Source: Pseudomonas sp. ABC1
Lineage (GTDB): Bacteria; Pseudomonadota; Gammaproteobacteria; Pseudomonadales; Pseudomonadaceae
Assembly (NCBI RefSeq): GCF_013395055.1
Contig: NZ_CP058349.1
Span: 2,478,001 to 2,542,000 of the forward strand
Length of the DNA: 64,000 nucleotides
Reading direction: 5' to 3'
Below, piece by piece: positions 27,127 to 35,413 of the stretch (position 1 is the stretch's first letter; every line of letters starts with the position of its first letter). Made by a program: the position numbers and the translations under genes. The notes under the pieces were generated by a model. It was given only the letters and a program-made list of their open reading frames with translations, was not told the origin of the DNA and ran no database searches.

Positions 27127-28026
27127 TCACACGTCCCAGGACACGCCCTCGAACGCTTCACCGAGGAAGGCCACCAGCCTCCGCACCTTCAGCGGCAGTT
27201 GCTTGCGGGTCGGGTAGACCGCGTAGATGCCCAGCTCCTGCGAGCGGTATTCCGGCATCAGCTCCAACAGCGTGCCGCTGCGCAGGTCGTCGGCGATCAG
27301 GAAGTCCGGTTGCAGCAGGATGCCGCCGCCGCCCAGGGCAATGGCGCGGCAGGTGTCGCCATTGTTGCTGTGGACACAGGCGCGGGTGCGCACGCTGGCA
27401 CTGCCTTGTGGGCTTTCGAAGCGCCATTCATCGCGCCCGGCCCAGTTGCTGTAGGCGATTACCCGGTGCCCGGCGAGTTCGTTCGGGTGGCGGGGCGTGC
27501 CATGCCGTGCCAGGTAGCCGGGGGCCGCGCACAGGCGCATGCGGGTGGTGGCCAGGCGGCGGCTGACCAGCGATGAACTGTTGAGCGTGGCGATACGGAT
27601 CGCCAGGTCGTAGCCCTCGTCCACCAGGTCGACCACGCGGTCGTTGAGGCTGATGTCCAGCTCGACCCTCGGGCAGCTCTCCATGAAGGCCCCCCACAGC
27701 GGCGCCAGGTGCTGCACGCCGAAACTCAGTGGCGCATTGATACGGATGACCCCGCTAGGCTCCTGATTGCCTGAACTCACCTCGGCCTCGGCATCGTTCA
27801 GGCTGGCCAGGATGTCCCGTGCGCGCTGGTGGAAAGTACGGCCCTCCTCGGTCAGCGACAGGCGGCGCGTGGTACGTTGCAGAAGGCGCACGCCGAGGCG
27901 CTGTTCGAGCGCATCGACATGGCGCGAGACGGCGGCCTTGGACATTTTCAGCCCCTCCGCCGCGCCGACGAAGCTACCAGCCTCGACCACGGCGGTGAAC
28001 ACTTCCATCTCAAGGGTTCGGTTCAT
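27127..28026 (-). CDS. LysR-family transcriptional regulator
   Basis: A 299-residue LysR protein with an N-terminal helix-turn-helix (about residues 4-62; VFTAVVEAGSFVGAAEGLKM, SKAAVSRHVDALEQRLGVRL) and an effector domain that reads like the DsdA/YhcS branch (GVIRINAPLSFGVQHLAPLW). It is divergent from the reductase-dioxygenase-DoxX genes at 28135-30088 with 108 bases between, so it probably controls them. The inducer is unknown; an aromatic or quinone compound is a guess from the neighbours. Confidence 0.93.
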   Translation of the reverse strand: MNRTLEMEVFTAVVEAGSFVGAAEGLKMSKAAVSRHVDALEQRLGVRLLQRTTRRLSLTEEGRTFHQRARDILASLNDAEAEVSSGNQEPSGVIRINAPLSFGVQHLAPLWGAFMESCPRVELDISLNDRVVDLVDEGYDLAIRIATLNSSSLVSRRLATTRMRLCAAPGYLARHGTPRHPNELAGHRVIAYSNWAGRDEWRFESPQGSASVRTRACVHSNNGDTCRAIALGGGGILLQPDFLIADDLRSGTLLELMPEYRSQELGIYAVYPTRKQLPLKVRRLVAFLGEAFEGVSWDV

Positions 28027-28134
28027 GGATAGTCTCGATTATCGGAACAGTGATTCTCTTGAATGGTGGTTTATCCAAAAAATCGAGTCAATAAACTAAG
28101 CCACATAACAAGCACATCCCAAGAGGACTTCAGC

Positions 28135-28764
28135 ATGAACATCACGGTCATCGGCACTGGAAACATGGGCTCGGCCTTCGTCACCTGCCTGAGCAAGGCG
28201 GGCCACCGGGTCACTGTCACCGGTCGTGAACTGGAGCAGGCCGAGGAACTGGCCGCCGCCCACAAGGGCGTGAGCGCCGCACCGGTGGCCCAGGCCCTGG
28301 GCAGCAACCAGGTGATCGTCCTGGCCACCGGCCACGCCGATGCCATCGATGCGCTGAAATCCCTGGGCGATGTGCGCGGCAAGGTGGTGATCGATATCAC
28401 CAACCCGCTGACGGCGGACTACATGGGGTTGGCCATCGGGCACAACACCTCGTCCGCCGAGGAAATCGTCAAGGCGGTGCCGGGTATCGAGCTGGTCAAG
28501 GGCTTCAACACCCTGTTTGCCGAAGTCCTGCTCCAGGGGCCGAAGTTCCCCGGTGGGCAGGTTGCCCCGGTGTTCCTCGCCAGTGACAGCGAGCGTGCGC
28601 GGCAGACCGCCAAGGCACTGGCCGAGAGCATGGGCTTCGGCACCATCGATGCGGGCGAACTGCGCAATGCGCGTTACCTGGAGCCGCTGGGTGGCTTGAA
28701 CATTTACTTGCGCTACGGCGCCGGGCTGGGGACGCAGATCGCCCCGACCTGGATCCGCCGCTGA
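28135..28764 (+). CDS. NADPH-dependent F420 reductase-like / NAD(P)-binding oxidoreductase
   Basis: The 209-residue protein begins MNITVIGTGNMGSAF, a Rossmann dinucleotide motif (Gly7, Gly9, Gly12) with the downstream TGRE that favours NADPH. The NPLTADYMGLAIGHNTSSAE and VKGFNTLFAEVLL segments are typical of the F420-dependent NADP reductase-like family found in organisms without F420. Its substrate is unknown. AGAGGACTTCAGC before the ATG supplies the ribosome site. It heads a three-gene unit. Confidence 0.88.
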   Translation: MNITVIGTGNMGSAFVTCLSKAGHRVTVTGRELEQAEELAAAHKGVSAAPVAQALGSNQVIVLATGHADAIDALKSLGDVRGKVVIDITNPLTADYMGLAIGHNTSSAEEIVKAVPGIELVKGFNTLFAEVLLQGPKFPGGQVAPVFLASDSERARQTAKALAESMGFGTIDAGELRNARYLEPLGGLNIYLRYGAGLGTQIAPTWIRR

Positions 28765-28812
28765 ACCACATCACCTTTGCAATCGCGCCGGCTGGCGGCG
28801 CTGGAGGTCACC

Positions 28813-29613
28813 ATGACAACGCTTCCCGTACTGTTCGTCTCCCATGGCGCGCCGACTTTTGCCATCGAGCCTGGCCTGGCCGGACCGTTGCTGGGCAAAC
28901 TCGGACGGCAACTGAGCGGCATCGAGGCGGTACTGGTGCTGTCGCCGCACTGGATGACCCGTGGCGGCGTGGCCGTGACCGCCAGCGCGCAACCGGAAAC
29001 CATCCATGACTTCGGGGGTTTTCCGCAGGCGTTGTACGAGCTGCAATACCCGGTCGCCGGCCATCCGGCCCTGGCGGCGCGCACCGTCGAACTGCTACGT
29101 GCGGCGGGCTGGGCGAGCGGCCTGGACGAGCGCCGAGGCCTCGACCATGGCGCCTGGGTGCCGTTGCTGCACCTGCTGCCCGAAGCACACGTACCGGTGT
29201 TCCAGGTGTCGCTGCCGTATCCGCTGGACACCGCGGGCGCGCTGCGTCTCGGCCAGGCCCTGGCGCCGCTGCGCGACGAAGGCGTGTTGATCGTCGCCTC
29301 CGGCAGCCTGACCCACAACCTCTACGAGTTCCGCCAGCAGGGCGATGAGGTCGGCTATGTCCGCGACTTCACCCACTGGATTCGCCAGGCCTTGCAGGCG
29401 GACGACAGCCAGGCGCTGGTCGAGTACCGCCAGCGTGCGCCAGAGGCCGAACGTGCCCATCCGAGCGAGGAACACTTCCTGCCGCTGTTGGTGGCGCAGG
29501 GCGCACGCCGCGCCGACGATGCACTGCGGGTGCTGGATGGCGGTATCGAACATGGCGTGCTGTCGATGGACGCCTACCTGTTCGGCGCATGCGACAACCT
29601 GAACCTGCCATGA
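28813..29613 (+). CDS. Class III extradiol ring-cleavage dioxygenase, DODA/YgiD type
   Basis: The 266-residue protein is of the LigB superfamily. Metal and catalytic histidines are visible at His11 (VSHGAPT), His46 (SPHWMTRG), His112 (LDHGAWVPL), and His168 (GSLTHNLYEF). The FGGFPQALYELQYP motif is a hallmark of DODA/YgiD. Homologues cleave DOPA or catechols; the native substrate in bacteria is often unclear. The ATG at 28813 has GGAGG upstream. Confidence 0.92.
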   Translation: MTTLPVLFVSHGAPTFAIEPGLAGPLLGKLGRQLSGIEAVLVLSPHWMTRGGVAVTASAQPETIHDFGGFPQALYELQYPVAGHPALAARTVELLRAAGWASGLDERRGLDHGAWVPLLHLLPEAHVPVFQVSLPYPLDTAGALRLGQALAPLRDEGVLIVASGSLTHNLYEFRQQGDEVGYVRDFTHWIRQALQADDSQALVEYRQRAPEAERAHPSEEHFLPLLVAQGARRADDALRVLDGGIEHGVLSMDAYLFGACDNLNLP

Positions 29614-29689
29614 GCCCGAGCATTCTGCCGCGAGGCAGGTCCAAATCCATGGCTCGCCGAGCCATAGGCTTCACCCAAGGAGAAACACC

Positions 29690-30088
29690 ATGATCGACAC
29701 CCGTACCGCTCCCTACGCCGCCCTGGTCCTGCGCGTTGCGCTGGGCGTCATGTTCCTCGCCCACGGCCTGACCAAGCTGCTGGTGTTCACCCCGGCTGGC
29801 ACCGCCGGCTTCTTCGAGTCCGTCGGCTTTCCGGGCTTTCTCGCCTACCCGGTGATCGCTTTCGAGATCGTCGGGGGCGCGTTGCTGCTGCTCGGTGTCT
29901 ACGCCCGCTGGATCGCCGCCATCGCCGTGGTGCAACTGTTCGGCGCTTCCACCGTGCATTTCGGCAATGGCTGGGGCTTCACCAACCCCAACGGCGGCTG
30001 GGAATACCCGATCTTCCTGACCCTGGCCGCACTGGCGCTGGCCTTGCTGGGCGACGGGCCTTTCGCCCTGAAGCGCTCCTGCCGCTGA
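29690..30088 (+). CDS. DoxX-family membrane protein
   Basis: A 132-residue protein with four membrane spans (about residues 10-28, 50-70, 73-92 and 105-122) and the motif LRVALGVMFLAHGLTKL typical of DoxX/DoxD. The family includes quinone- and thiosulfate-related proteins. Here it ends the LysR-divergent operon with the reductase and dioxygenase, a grouping common in pseudomonads. RBS AAGGAG precedes the ATG. Confidence 0.9.
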   Translation: MIDTRTAPYAALVLRVALGVMFLAHGLTKLLVFTPAGTAGFFESVGFPGFLAYPVIAFEIVGGALLLLGVYARWIAAIAVVQLFGASTVHFGNGWGFTNPNGGWEYPIFLTLAALALALLGDGPFALKRSCR

Positions 30089-30136
30089 GCTGCGCGATCC
30101 AGGCCAGGGTGTGCGAGCGCCCTGGCCTGGATCGTG

Positions 30137-31549
30137 TCAGGTTTCAGGGTGTGGCGGGTGACGCGCCAGTGTCAGGCTGGCGCATAGCCCGCCTCCGATC
30201 CGGTTGTGCAGTATCAACTGGCCGCCATGGCCCTGGGCGACGCGCTTGGCGATACTCAGTCCCAGGCCGTAGCCGCCGGACTGCGGGTTGCGCGATTCCT
30301 CGCCGCGCACGAAGGGCTCGGTGATCGACACCAGGCGTTGCTCGTCGATGCCGGGGCCTCGGTCCTCGATATGCAGGGTCACGCTGTCGTCGTCCGTTTC
30401 CAGGCACAGGCTGATCGTCCGGGCATAGCGCAGGGCGTTGGTCAGCAGGTTCTGCAGGCAGCGTTGCAGCATCAGTGGATTGCCTTCGACCATCCCGGCC
30501 TGGCCGGTGACCGGCAGCGGTTCATCGTCCTGTGCCAGCTCCGTACACACGCTCGCCAGCAACGCATCGAAATCGACAGGCTGTGTGCGCTGGTCTTCGG
30601 CACAGCGCAGGTAGTCCAGCACCTGGGCGATCATGCCCTCCATCTCCGCGATGTTCTGTCGCAACCGCTCACGCTGCTGCTCGTCCGCGATGCGCTCGAT
30701 GCGCAGGCGCATGCGAGTCAGCGGCGTGCGCAGGTCGTGGGAGACCGCCGCCATGAAATAAGACTGGTCGTCGAGCATACCGATCAGGCGCTGTTGCATG
30801 GTGTTGAAGGCCTGGGCCGCCTGGCGCACCTCAAGTGGCCCGCTCAATGGCAAGGGGGGTTGTTCCAGGTTGCGCCCCAGGCCCTGCGCGGCTTCGCTCA
30901 GGCGTTTCAACGGGTTCAGGCACAGGCGCACCGCCAGCAGGCAAATGCCAAGCACCGCAAGAATGCGCAGCGCATAGACCCGCAGCAGGTAGTCCGAGAT
31001 CAGTATCCAGGCTGACTCTCCGCTCCAGCCTTGCAACTCCTGGCCTTCCACTTCGAGCCAGTGCCCGTCCGCCAGGGGCAGGGCGAAGTGCACATGGGCA
31101 TGGGCAATGCGCAGCCCGAACAGGCTGTCCCAGACGATGTCGCGACCGAGTTCGTCGTTGAGGGCGAAGTCGATGACATGCACCGGTCGCTCGTAGCCCA
31201 GCTCGTAGGCGAGGGCCTGGTACAGCAGCAGTTCGATCCGGTGGCGCACGCGCTCGTCCTGTTCCGGCGTGAGTGGCCGGTTTTCCAGGCAGCGCGTGAT
31301 ATAGCGGGTGGGTGAGGGAGAGGACTCTCCGGGCAGGCAGGCGTCCTGCGCCGCCAGGGGCGCCGCACGGCTGGCCATCAGGCGGACCGGGGTTTCGAGT
31401 ACCTGGGCGAAGCGTACGTCGAACCAGATGCTGCTGGAAAGCAACTGCACCGCCAGGGTGCCGCCGACCATGATCACCAGCACCTGGGCGAACAGGGTGC
31501 GCGGCCAGAGTGGCCTGAGCCGCCGGCAGACCGCCTTAGCGATCTTCAT
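30137..31549 (-). CDS. Sensor histidine kinase (EnvZ/PfeS type)
   Basis: The 470-residue protein has membrane spans near residues 18-40 and 193-212 flanking a periplasmic domain of about 150 residues with three cysteines in its first half, a HAMP linker (NPLKRLSEAAQGLGRNLEQP), a HisKA H-box with phospho-acceptor His271 (AAVSHDLRTPLTRM) and an HATPase domain (NLLTNALRYA, DRGPGID, GYGLGLSIAKRVA). It phosphorylates the response regulator encoded upstream, whose gene end overlaps its start by 14 bases. The proximity to a TonB receptor gene suggests a PfeS/PirS-like role in sensing an iron chelate. The ligand is not readable. Confidence 0.92.
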   Translation of the reverse strand: MKIAKAVCRRLRPLWPRTLFAQVLVIMVGGTLAVQLLSSSIWFDVRFAQVLETPVRLMASRAAPLAAQDACLPGESSPSPTRYITRCLENRPLTPEQDERVRHRIELLLYQALAYELGYERPVHVIDFALNDELGRDIVWDSLFGLRIAHAHVHFALPLADGHWLEVEGQELQGWSGESAWILISDYLLRVYALRILAVLGICLLAVRLCLNPLKRLSEAAQGLGRNLEQPPLPLSGPLEVRQAAQAFNTMQQRLIGMLDDQSYFMAAVSHDLRTPLTRMRLRIERIADEQQRERLRQNIAEMEGMIAQVLDYLRCAEDQRTQPVDFDALLASVCTELAQDDEPLPVTGQAGMVEGNPLMLQRCLQNLLTNALRYARTISLCLETDDDSVTLHIEDRGPGIDEQRLVSITEPFVRGEESRNPQSGGYGLGLSIAKRVAQGHGGQLILHNRIGGGLCASLTLARHPPHPET

Positions 31550-32285
31550 CCTGAATGCTCAGCAGGTAGCCCTCGTTACGGATGGTGAGGATGCTCACCG
31601 CATTGCCCGGCACCCGCTTGAGGTGCTGGCGAAGACGGCTGACGCACATGTCCACGGAGCGGTCGTCCGGCAGGTGATCCCGGCCGAACACGCTCTGCGT
31701 CAGTTGCCCGCGCGACAGTATCTGTTCCGGCGCTGCCAGCAGGTCGCGCAATACGCGGTAGTCCGAGCGTGGCAGGCTCCGCTGTTGCCCGTCGGGCAGG
31801 GTCAATATGCGCTTGCGATGGTCGAGCCGGTAGCCGGCGAACTCCAGCGAAGTGTCCTGGCATTCCGGCTGGAGCGCGTCCTCCTGGCGCTCGGCCCGGC
31901 GCAGCACAGCCTTGATCCGGGCCAGCAGTTCCCTGGGCTCGAAGGGTTTGCCGAGGTAGTCGTCCGCACCGACCTCCAAGCCGATGATGCGGTCGAGTGG
32001 CGAGCCTTTCGCCGACAGCATGATCACGCCCGGCCCCCGCAGGCTTTGCAGTTGCCGGCAGAGGCTGAGGCCGTCTTCGCCCGGCAGCATCAGGTCGAGG
32101 ATCAACAGGTGCACCTTGTGGCGTTCGAGGCAGCGCCACATCTGTTCGCCGTCCGCTGCCGCGAGCACGCGATAACCCGCGTCGCTCAGGTAGGCGCACA
32201 GCAGTTCGCGGATTTCATCGTCGTCGTCGACCACCAGCAGGGTTTCCAGGGCCAATGGCTTGGCGATGCCCTCATTACCTTCCAT
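31536..32285 (-). CDS. OmpR/PhoB-family response regulator
   Basis: A 249-residue regulator with receiver domain (about residues 15-130; acidic cluster LVVDDDDE at 18-24, phospho-acceptor Asp64 in LILDLMLPGED, LGKPFEPRELLARI) and a C-terminal winged-helix (about 155-245; LPRSDYRVLRDLLAAPEQILSRGQL, RSVDMCVSRLRQHL). Start ATG at 32285 is preferred to a TTG eleven codons upstream that lacks a clear ribosome site; the region is AT-rich and the choice is uncertain. It is divergent from the TonB receptor gene by 86 bases, the same layout as PfeR-PfeA and PirR-PirA. Confidence 0.9.
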   Translation of the reverse strand: MEGNEGIAKPLALETLLVVDDDDEIRELLCAYLSDAGYRVLAAADGEQMWRCLERHKVHLLILDLMLPGEDGLSLCRQLQSLRGPGVIMLSAKGSPLDRIIGLEVGADDYLGKPFEPRELLARIKAVLRRAERQEDALQPECQDTSLEFAGYRLDHRKRILTLPDGQQRSLPRSDYRVLRDLLAAPEQILSRGQLTQSVFGRDHLPDDRSVDMCVSRLRQHLKRVPGNAVSILTIRNEGYLLSIQDEDR

Positions 32286-32371
32286 TACATACCCGTACAA
32301 GCGGCTGCTATTGCTCAAGGAAACAAACCATAAAATCTATCAGAATCATCAACAAATGAGAAAAACTATCA

Positions 32372-34693
32372 ATGTTGCCAATCTGCCTTCCTGCCCACGC
32401 ACCGAGTGCATCTCTGCCCCGGGCTTTTCGACGCAAACACGCTGCCGTACTCATGGCCATGGGCTTCAGTGGCCTGCTGGCCGGGCCTGTCCATGCTGCG
32501 ACGGATGAGCGCGAGACTACACTCAATATCGGCGCGATCAACGTCGAAGACAGCGCGTTGAGCGAGCCAACCGAAGCCGCCGAACAGGTCGGTTATACGG
32601 TCAAGCGCACGGGCAGCGCCACGGGGTTGCGCCTCAGTCCTCGGCAGACACCGCAGACGGTCACCACACTCACCCGCGAGCAGATGACCGACCGGCAGAT
32701 CACCAATATCGAAGAAGCGCTGGCCGCTACGCCGGGTATCACCGCCAGTAAACTGGAAGTCGGGGTGCGCACCAACTACCGCGCCCGTGGTTATGCCGTG
32801 AGCAACTGGAAGATCGACGGCGTGCAATTTCCCGGTGCCACCGGTTTCGGCGGTGGCGGTAATGCCATGAACCTCGATCTCTACGAGCGCATCGACATCG
32901 TGCGTGGTGCCAACGGCCTGCTTGGCGGCACGGGCGATCCATCGGCCACCGTCGACCTGCGCCGCAAGCGCGCTGGCCGAACCTTCGGCGGCAGTGCCTA
33001 CGCCACCTACGGCAGCTGGGACAAGCGCCGCCTGGGTGCCGACCTGAACCTGCCGCTGAGCGAAGATGGCCGCCTGCGCTCGCGCTTCGTCGTGACCCAG
33101 GAAGATGCCCGCTCGTTCCGTGACCAGGAGTCCTCGCGCAGCCGTGGCGCACTGGCCACCTTCGAGTTCGACCTGAGCGATGCCACCACCCTGGGTGCCG
33201 GCTACGCCTACGAATACAACAAGGTCATCGGCAGCGGCTGGGGTGCGAATATCCCGGTCTGGTTCGCCGATGGCAGCAAGGCCAAGGTGTCCCGCAGCAC
33301 CAACCTGGCGCCCAGCTGGAGCCATTCCGCCGCCGAGACGCAAACGGCGTTCGCCTCCCTGGAGCACCGCTTCGACAACGACTGGGAACTGAATGCCCGC
33401 CTGACCCATGGCGTGACCGAGGCCCGCAACAAACTGGCGGTGGCCAAGGTCAACCAGGTGCGTCGTGGCCTCTACGGCGGCTACTGGCAGCAGGACGGCA
33501 GCGGTGCTGTCCTCAACGCGCTGGGCGACGCCTCCGACACCACTCAGCAGGGGGCGCAGATCGACCTCAGCGGGCCGTTCCAACTGCTTGGCCGTACCCA
33601 CGAGGCGATGTTCGGCTACAGCGACAACCGTACGGTGGCCTGGGCGCCAGAGTACAACTGCGTGATGAGCGACGGGCTGGGGACCGAGATCGCCTCCGCA
33701 GGCTGCATGTACCGCCTGAACGGCCTGCCGATCAGCGACTGGCACAATGGGGTCGATGACAATTTCTACATGAGCATGACCCGCTCCGGTCGTCATTCGA
33801 AAACCACCACGCGCCTGCAAGGGCTCTATGCGGCCACCCGCCTGAGCATTACCGACCCGCTGTCGGTGATCGTCGGCCTGCGTACCAGCGACTACCGCGT
33901 CACCAGCCGCACGGTGGCCGCCGTACACAGCAGCCAGCAGGAAAACGGCGTCGTCACGCCCTATGCCGGTATCGTCTACGACCTGAACGACAACTACTCG
34001 GTCTATGCCAGCTACACCGACGTGTTCACCCCGCAGACCCAGCTGACCACCAGCGGCAACCGGGTCGAGCCCATCGTCGGCAAGAGCTACGAGGGCGGGA
34101 TCAAGGGTGAATGGTTCGACGGTTCGTTGAATGCCCAGGTCGCCTACTTCCGCACCCAGCAGGACAACAAGGCCGTGCTGGATGTCGGCAACGTCACGCC
34201 AACCGGCACCGACGCCTACAAGGCCGGTACCGGCGTGGAAACCGACGGTATCGACATCGAAGTGGCGGGCGCCCTGACACCGGACTGGAACGTCTATGGC
34301 GGCTACACCTACCTGCACTTCCGCCGTGTCGATTCGGATGGCCGCAGCGATCCGTCGCACCTGTTCAAGCTGTCGAGCACCTACCGTCTGCCGGGCGAGC
34401 TGAACCGCCTGACCCTGGGCGCTGGCGTCAATGCGCAGAGCAACATCCGCGCCTTGTCGAGCCCGGCGGGCATCCCGACCAATGGCCAGAGCACCGGCTC
34501 TACCGCGGTCAACTGGTCCGGCTACGCCATCTGGAACGCCATGGCCAAATACGACGTGACCGACGCGACCAGCGTCAGCCTGAACGCCAACAACCTGCTC
34601 GATAAACGCTACTTCACCAACTACGGCTTCTATGCCGGTGCCGTCTACGGTGAACCGCGCAACCTGTCGGTCAGTCTGCGTACCGCGTTCTGA
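32372..34693 (+). CDS. TonB-dependent siderophore receptor without signalling domain
   Basis: The 773-residue outer-membrane receptor has a long signal region (MLPICLPAHAPSASLPRAFR ending at GPVHA), no STN domain, a plug (about residues 85-200; RQTPQTVTTLTREQMTDRQI, RIDIVRGANGLLGGTGDPS) and a beta-barrel ending RTAF with terminal Phe. The plug resembles FhuE/FoxA-type ferric-hydroxamate receptors. Because it lacks STN it cannot signal through FecR; the divergent two-component system is the likely regulator. ATG at 32372 lacks a strong ribosome site, and the internal Met28 (MAMGFSGLLAG) is an alternative start. Confidence 0.93.
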   Translation: MLPICLPAHAPSASLPRAFRRKHAAVLMAMGFSGLLAGPVHAATDERETTLNIGAINVEDSALSEPTEAAEQVGYTVKRTGSATGLRLSPRQTPQTVTTLTREQMTDRQITNIEEALAATPGITASKLEVGVRTNYRARGYAVSNWKIDGVQFPGATGFGGGGNAMNLDLYERIDIVRGANGLLGGTGDPSATVDLRRKRAGRTFGGSAYATYGSWDKRRLGADLNLPLSEDGRLRSRFVVTQEDARSFRDQESSRSRGALATFEFDLSDATTLGAGYAYEYNKVIGSGWGANIPVWFADGSKAKVSRSTNLAPSWSHSAAETQTAFASLEHRFDNDWELNARLTHGVTEARNKLAVAKVNQVRRGLYGGYWQQDGSGAVLNALGDASDTTQQGAQIDLSGPFQLLGRTHEAMFGYSDNRTVAWAPEYNCVMSDGLGTEIASAGCMYRLNGLPISDWHNGVDDNFYMSMTRSGRHSKTTTRLQGLYAATRLSITDPLSVIVGLRTSDYRVTSRTVAAVHSSQQENGVVTPYAGIVYDLNDNYSVYASYTDVFTPQTQLTTSGNRVEPIVGKSYEGGIKGEWFDGSLNAQVAYFRTQQDNKAVLDVGNVTPTGTDAYKAGTGVETDGIDIEVAGALTPDWNVYGGYTYLHFRRVDSDGRSDPSHLFKLSSTYRLPGELNRLTLGAGVNAQSNIRALSSPAGIPTNGQSTGSTAVNWSGYAIWNAMAKYDVTDATSVSLNANNLLDKRYFTNYGFYAGAVYGEPRNLSVSLRTAF

Positions 34694-34721
34694 TCGCGCC
34701 AACGCGCCTCATGAGGTAACC

Positions 34722-34758
34722 AAAGCCCCGTGCGATAGCCATCGCACGGGGCTTTTCG
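34722..34758 (+). terminator. Intrinsic terminator after second TonB receptor
   Basis: A 15-bp perfect stem (AAAGCCCCGTGCGAT with ATCGCACGGGGCTTT) with loop AGCC and trailing TTTTCG. Confidence 0.95.
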
Positions 34759-34816
34759 CTAGTCCTTTTGGACTGGTCTCTTGCCTGACGCGGGTGGAGG
34801 CTATTGAATAGCGGGC

Positions 34817-35413
34817 ATGACTATTCATCTGCTTCTTATCGACGATCACGCCCTGTTCCGTTCCGGAATCGGCATGGTGCTATCCGCTGGCCTGGGCTCC
34901 ATGGAACTGTCGGAGGCCGCTTCGCTGGAAGAGGCCTTGCAGTGCGGCAACGAGTCGCTCGATCTGATACTGCTCGACGTGCAGCTCGACGGGCTCAACG
35001 GCCTGGACGGCATCGCGCTGCTCATGCAGAAGTGGCCCCTGGCGAAGGTGGTGGTGGTGTCGGCCGCCCTGGAGTCCCAGGTGGCGAGCGAAGCCCTGGC
35101 CAGGGGCGCGCATGGCTTTATCTGCAAGGCAGAAACGCCGGGTCGTATGCTCGAACTGGTCAGCCGGGTGCTGGCCGGCGACAGCGAGGCCTTTGCGCCT
35201 GGTGCGGCTTCGGAAGGCATACGCTTGACGCCCCGGCAGTGCGAAGTCCTCGACCTGCTGTGCCAGGGGTTGTCGAACAAGATGATCGGGCGGCGCCTCA
35301 GCCTTTCGGAGAACACCGTGCGCGGGCATGTGCAGGCCATGCTGGCGACCTTGCAGGTGTCCAGCCGTTCGGAAGCGGCCTTCGTGGCGCGGCGCCTGAG
35401 ACTGATCAATTGA
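34817..35413 (+). CDS. LuxR/NarL-family response regulator
   Basis: A 198-residue regulator with receiver domain (residues 1-120; Asp9/Asp10 in LLLIDDHALFRSG, phospho-acceptor Asp54 in ILLDVQLDGLNG, Lys106-region GFICKAE) and a LuxR helix-turn-helix (about 135-180; LTPRQCEVLDLLCQGLSNKM, LSENTVRGHVQAML). The stop codon overlaps the start of the hybrid kinase gene (TTGA at 35410-35413), which argues for coupled synthesis of a matched pair. Confidence 0.93.
   Translation: MTIHLLLIDDHALFRSGIGMVLSAGLGSMELSEAASLEEALQCGNESLDLILLDVQLDGLNGLDGIALLMQKWPLAKVVVVSAALESQVASEALARGAHGFICKAETPGRMLELVSRVLAGDSEAFAPGAASEGIRLTPRQCEVLDLLCQGLSNKMIGRRLSLSENTVRGHVQAMLATLQVSSRSEAAFVARRLRLIN

Noticed and set aside
32369..34702. 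777-codon open frame opposite the TonB receptor
   Set aside because: An antisense shadow; the plus-strand frame has complete plug and barrel motifs.
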